64,000 nt of DNA from Paralvinella palmiformis (lineage: Eukaryota; Annelida; Polychaeta; Terebellida; Alvinellidae). The stretch spans positions 497,001-561,000 of the forward strand of contig JAODUP010000050.1 in assembly GCA_025642065.1 (NCBI GenBank), given 5' to 3'. Each line of letters starts with the position of its first letter. Positions within the stretch are counted from its first letter, which is position 1. The translations under genes and the position numbers were made by a program. The notes beneath the pieces are model-generated. The model searched no databases and was not told the DNA's origin. It saw only the letters and a program-made list of their open reading frames with translations. Shown here piece after piece: positions 59,410-64,000 of this stretch.

Positions 59410-62400
59410 ATGGCGCACATAAAGACGTACTGCCGCATCAAGCCAACTAAGTCATCGTTTGGTGACTATCAGATATCGACAAACACGCTTCACATTCAGG
59501 TGCCGGAGAATCTCAGAGATACCGCCACCGATGTTAATATCCGTCACCGGCCCGTCATCAATCACGATTTTAAGTTCACTTACGTGTTTACTGAAGATAC
59601 ATCGCAGGAAGATGTTTTCAACAGACTGGCTAAGGATATTGTTGACGGTACAGTCAAAACTGCTGTGCATCTTGACCTAGATTACTGGCATTCATTGACA
59701 ATTTGACATGATGTGTCTGTCAGCCAGAAACCACTTTGTGATGTTTCCTTAATTTGAATTTAATACCCAAAACATAAGTCTTGCTGCTTTCTTTTGAAGT
59801 TAAATATGAACTATTATATTTTAAGCATGATGCACTCTATCTGTAATTTTTTATCACATCATTTTTGTGCACCACTGAGCTCGATTCTTTTTTGAGGATA
59901 TTGGCACAATAGAAGTTATTATTATTATTAAAATAAGCGTCAGAATGTGTATCAGTGTTATTCTTGTACATACACATACATTATGTTAGAATGTTTCTCT
60001 GTGTTTTATATTATTAGGTTTCCTGTCTGGTTATAATGGTACTATATTTGCCTATGGCCAGACTGGGACAGGTAAGACCTATACAGTCGAAGGCAGTGCT
60101 AGACGATACAAGGACCGGGGTCTTGCTCCAAGGTAAAGTGTAAATTACTATTCTTAATAGTTTCCACACATACACACACACACACACAAACATATACACA
60201 AACACCATTGAGATAAACTAAAATTAAATTGTTTTAGTTAATATTGGTTTTAATGAATAAGACATTCACAATTTGGCATATCTTATATAATAATAATTTA
60301 CATCACAGACATCAACATTAATGGTATCTCAATCCTTGACTGTTGTCATGAGTCACCAAACATCTCCAATACACAAATGTTCAGTTGGCCTTTCTGACCA
60401 ATATACAATTTATGGTTTAAAATTTATATCTGAAATGTGTGAACAAATTTATTTATTATGGATTAATTCTCAGATGTGATGATTTAGTGGTGGCTAATAC
60501 ATCCATCTACAAAAGAACATGTAATGTTTCAGGTCTTTTATGTGTATCTATGTGCATGCATGTGTGTGTGTGAGCCAAGGTGCAAATTTTGCCTTTGTTG
60601 CCTTTGACTAGTTCAGTTTTTGGATTTCTCATGAAATGGCATTATATCGAAATTTCACATAAGAACTGTTGTTGTCATAATTAAATTATGATGTTTTTAT
60701 ACCAGCTATTTAAAAACTTTCAGTAACTCGTTTTAATTTTCTTTTTATATGTTCAGTTCTTGTTTGTGAAAAACATGGCTCGAGATAAGTTTGATTAGAA
60801 TGCAACAGGGTAATGTAAGTTCTCATTACAGGGCTATATCAATGATCTACAATGCGTTACAGTCGAGACAAAGTGAGGAGATTGACATACACGTCTCATA
60901 CATGGAGATTTATCAGGAGGTTGGCTACGATTTGTTGACATCAGCAGCCAGACTCGGAACTATTGTCACCACATTTCCAAAGGTATTGTATATGTGCAAA
61001 AGCCAACTGTTAGGATGATGCTGGGAATTCAGACATGAATCAGTGCGGGGGGGCATTTTATTGAGCTTGGGCCACGTCACCACATACTGTTCAGTTATTA
61101 TTGTTAAAGTGAAAACTAAAAGCAGCAATTTAATTATCTTAGATTCGTTACATATATAGAGATCTCCTTATACATATATCATATAAGGTTGGCTAGATCT
61201 TTATTTGTAGGGATTGGGAGGGATATAGGGTCTCTAAATACCTCCCTGTGCTTTTGGTGCCTGTGGCAGGCTCCAGACCCATGTATCTCCATTGTTATCA
61301 GCATGTGGCCTCATCAAATTTGGCTTCACAAAAGTTTCCTCTTTTTTTAAGAGTCTATTCTGCAGTTGGATGAACCATTTCCGTGGAGAGAAACATCTCC
61401 CAAACAACAGTTTATTCCAAGAAGTGACATTGTCCCTACACAGCATCAAAATAATAATTATTTCTCTTGTGGTATAAATTAATCAATATTACCACCATGT
61501 GAATACATATCCACAATCACGGACTTGTGATATACCAAAATTACATAGAAAGAATTAAACACAAACCTCAATTTCTGGCTTGGGCAATTTGTGTTTTAGC
61601 AATGTGAAAGACACTGACACATAGAATCAAGAATTATTGATACAGTTCCTTAATAATTGACCAGAGGTCTGTTTCATGACTGCGATTTTTCATTCTGAAA
61701 TTTCTTTCTCGTCAACAAATTGATGTGTAACAATACCACCAAAAGCTAAACACCCCCCAGTTATGGTAATTGAGTGTTACATATCCAGGAGATAGTGCAG
61801 TGGTTTAAAGAAATTATTCTTAAATTAACTACCTAACCTATATTTATAGCTATTTATTAATGTCTGAATTTCTTCAAAACATCTAATACAAACTAAAAGT
61901 GTCCATTTTCATTGTGTACAAAGTTGGGTTTGTCTACTGGACAATTATGAGGCAACACTTTTTATTATCTGAAATTAGTTATCCCTCAACCGTATGTCTC
62001 AGGTGTGGCAAGTTCCGAGGCAAAACAAATCAAATAATTTTGTTATCTTAATGTGTGAGATGAGGGTTTCTTGTATTTACACATTCACATTAGACACACA
62101 AGTTCATTTTCATAATGTAATCCATGAAATATTATTTCAAAAGATATTAAACTGGCTATTGTTGATGGTATTATAAGAAGATTTGACTGGGAAAGGGCAC
62201 TAAACTTGATCTAACCATTAACATGATAAATGGTATGCATTATTAGGGCACACCCCTCCCCCCCAATTCTATTCAGTTTGTTTTATCTGGATTTAGTTCA
62301 GGAATTGCGATATATCAATTAAGGTATCTCTGTAAGAACCAGGTATATTAATCATTTCTGTTAAGCAGATGATGTTTCGTTGACAATTTTAAAAATAACA

Positions 62401-63830
62401 GCTTTTCGGTGATTAATCAACCTCTCCAAATAATTAATTGCTGAATGTGTTGGTTGCTTAATTCAGTAAAAAGATACGATGGTTGTTGTTTGAGAATTGT
62501 AAGGGCACTTTATTAAATATGCATTATTATTATCCTACCACCCTCATGAGTAGAACGTGAGACTATTTACCTATGACCATGGTTATTCTGTGCTGGAGGT
62601 CGCAGGTTTGCGCCTCGGCTGTGGCACTGTAGTAGGAGGAGTTTTTCATCCAGCCAGGCAACTGGCAAAGTTTTCTCCACCGAATATGCCATATATTGTA
62701 AATGCTAAATTTATTTAGAATTAGTCTCTGTGGTGAAGCTATAAATTACAGACCATATGCGTCTCTCTCATTTGAGGTTGCCAGCCACATTAAAAACTAC
62801 CATGTCAGCCATTATTATTATTATAAGTGTACTGTTAATTCTTGATCAAAACAAAAATCTTACTAATTTGGCGTTGAAAAAAAGGACTGCATTAATTATT
62901 TAAATGTTGCACTGTGTCATCATCACACAAAATTCCATTCATAGTATCTCCCGGCGTGTGTTTTTTCCTATCAAAACATAAATGAATCCAAAGTTATTTT
63001 CTTCCTGGCTTCAATGGTTGGAACCAGATGCTCTTTTGGGATCAGCTACCAATGACTTTTTGTTTCTTCAAACTACACCTTTAAGTGCATTTATCATGCT
63101 ACATAATCAACTTCACACATTATAAACAATATGTATGTGAAACCTTTTTGGCACAGTCAGACAGATATGGGGTCAATTCCGGAATTGGAATTGATGGTCA
63201 ATTGTTGAATTGGAATTGATTATTAAAAAAATTGAATTGGAGTTGGAATTGATAAATTTGGAATTGGAATTGAAGTTTCCTACAAAATAAATCCACAAAT
63301 TAATTTACCAATTAATGTTTTAATTCAGAAATATTTCTTCCATGACAATCCTTCTTGGAATATAAACTACTCGGAGTAGGTATTCCAAGTAGATACTTTG
63401 AGTAGGTACACAGAGTATCTATTCTACTATCTGAACAAAAGTGGCCATAAAAGATCAACATTTACATTTTTACATGGGTGTGTGCATGCGTGTGTCTGTG
63501 TGTGCATGATATATTATCAAATGTATTTTGTTTTATCTAGTGAAGTTCTGATTGATGCTTTTGTTGACATGGAACTTAAATGTGATTTAGACATTTTCCT
63601 CTCACCATTCACCAGGTGTCGGTAGTCGAAGGCCCACAAGGATCATGCATAATTCGTAATTTGTCGCAACACTTGGCAGCCAGTGAGGATGTCGCTCAGA
63701 GCTTGCTTATTGAGGGTCAAGCCAACAGGCAAGTTGCTGAGACATCGATGAATCAAAAGTCATCACGATCGCACGCTGTCTTCACGATCCAACTGTCCGT
63801 AAAGAAGCCATCCGATGACATGATCATTAG
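59410..63830 (+). CDS. KIF6: Kinesin-9-type motor (KIF6-like), first four coding exons; continues past the window
   Basis: Exons 59410-59647, 60018-60132, 60832-60982 and 63616-63830 join in phase to give about 239 residues of a kinesin motor domain. The P-loop GQTGTGKT is at 93-100 within [10 protein letters not shown]. The segment before it ([17 protein letters not shown]) is the beta-strand/helix preceding the P-loop. [14 protein letters not shown] is at about 139-152. The switch I motif [12 protein letters not shown] is at 214-225. Switch II (DLAGSE) and the stalk lie beyond 64000. EIYxExGYDLL and AETSMNQ fit the KIF6/KIF9 group, probably KIF6, a plus-end motor linked to cilia and flagella. 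A 5' untranslated exon boundary may lie at 59358/59359 after a pyrimidine-rich tract. Intron 3 (60983-63615) is full of LINE, SINE and MITE debris. The call is partial only because the window ends. Confidence 0.93.
62180..62520 (+). mobile_element. Short LINE RT fragment with ADD box, in KIF6-like intron 3
   Basis: At about 62365 one frame reads [14 protein letters not shown] and continues with [14 protein letters not shown] and KDTMVVV between stops, matching the YADD catalytic block and following helix of LINE RT. The first residue of the box is lost to a stop. Surrounding sequence is too decayed to delimit the element. Confidence 0.5.
62540..62830 (+). mobile_element. Family 4 SINE in KIF6-like intron 3
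   Basis: Head GTAGAACGTGAGACTATTTACC, box B GGTTTGCGCCTCGGC and full body to an (ATT)n tail. Confidence 0.75.
63172..63400 (-). mobile_element. AATTCC-rich MITE-like element, second copy, in KIF6-like intron 3
   Basis: Begins ATGGGGTCAATTCCGGAATT and continues through the reverse complement of the 58685 copy to the ACTCGGAGTAGGTATTCCAA region. Confidence 0.6.
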
Positions 63831-64000
63831 GTAATTAGAGGTTATCTCTTGTTTATTGACCAAACTACTGTCACTGACATCAAATACTGAGTTTTTCCTT
63901 TGACAAACTGAAGTATGATTCCTTTGTTCTTCGTTGTTCATAGAGTGTACAGCCTTTTCAGTAGGGAATAGAGTAGATGACCGCTTACAAAAAGTAGGCA

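Noticed and set aside
60791..61018. Separate 75-codon gene
   Set aside because: The central part is KIF6-like exon 3 (60832-60982); the ends are intron.

Overview
The window is animal nuclear DNA. Genes are split by GT-AG introns, intergenic space is AT-rich, microsatellites are abundant, and about thirty tRNA-derived SINE copies plus decayed LINE and DNA-transposon pieces are scattered throughout. The BAX-type Bcl-2 protein, cytosolic ferritin, beta-1,4-galactosyltransferase and KIF6-type kinesin, together with the SINE style, suggest a lophotrochozoan, probably a mollusc (perhaps a gastropod). That assignment is inference; the sequence does not name the species.

Layout. Positions 1-13000 hold no host gene I can defend. 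They contain SINEs, a LINE 3' end on the minus strand (4286-4990), a LINE remnant on the plus strand (5240-6945), hAT and MULE transposase debris and an acidic ORF. A complete six-exon BAX-like gene lies at 13119-19027 (+), with an RNase H-bearing LINE in its third intron. From 19.3 to 33.0 kb there are only repeats: hAT remnant, SINE clusters and a local duplication. A beta-1,4-galactosyltransferase gene runs from 33019 to 41562 (+). Its catalytic part is canonical, but splicing in perfect phase continues past the usual C-terminus into a cysteine-rich, Shisa/CYYR1-like segment with a second membrane helix. If the last intron but one is retained, translation stops three codons later at the canonical place. 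A four-exon ferritin lies at 46745-50428 (+), with a TATA box and polyA signal but no visible iron-responsive element in its short leader. From 50.8 to 59.3 kb there is repeat-rich intergenic DNA with a LINE reverse-transcriptase remnant. The first four coding exons of a KIF6/kinesin-9-type motor start at 59410 (+) and run off the window.

All four host genes are on the plus strand and belong to unrelated pathways (apoptosis, Golgi glycosylation, iron storage, ciliary transport), so they look like ordinary animal neighbours rather than a functional cluster. The observation most worth testing is the galactosyltransferase/Shisa-like junction at 40.6-41.6 kb. The repeat biology is also informative: several SINE copies keep exact target-site duplications, one site carries two SINEs separated by three copies of the same target site, and different tRNA-like heads appear to share the same SINE tails.
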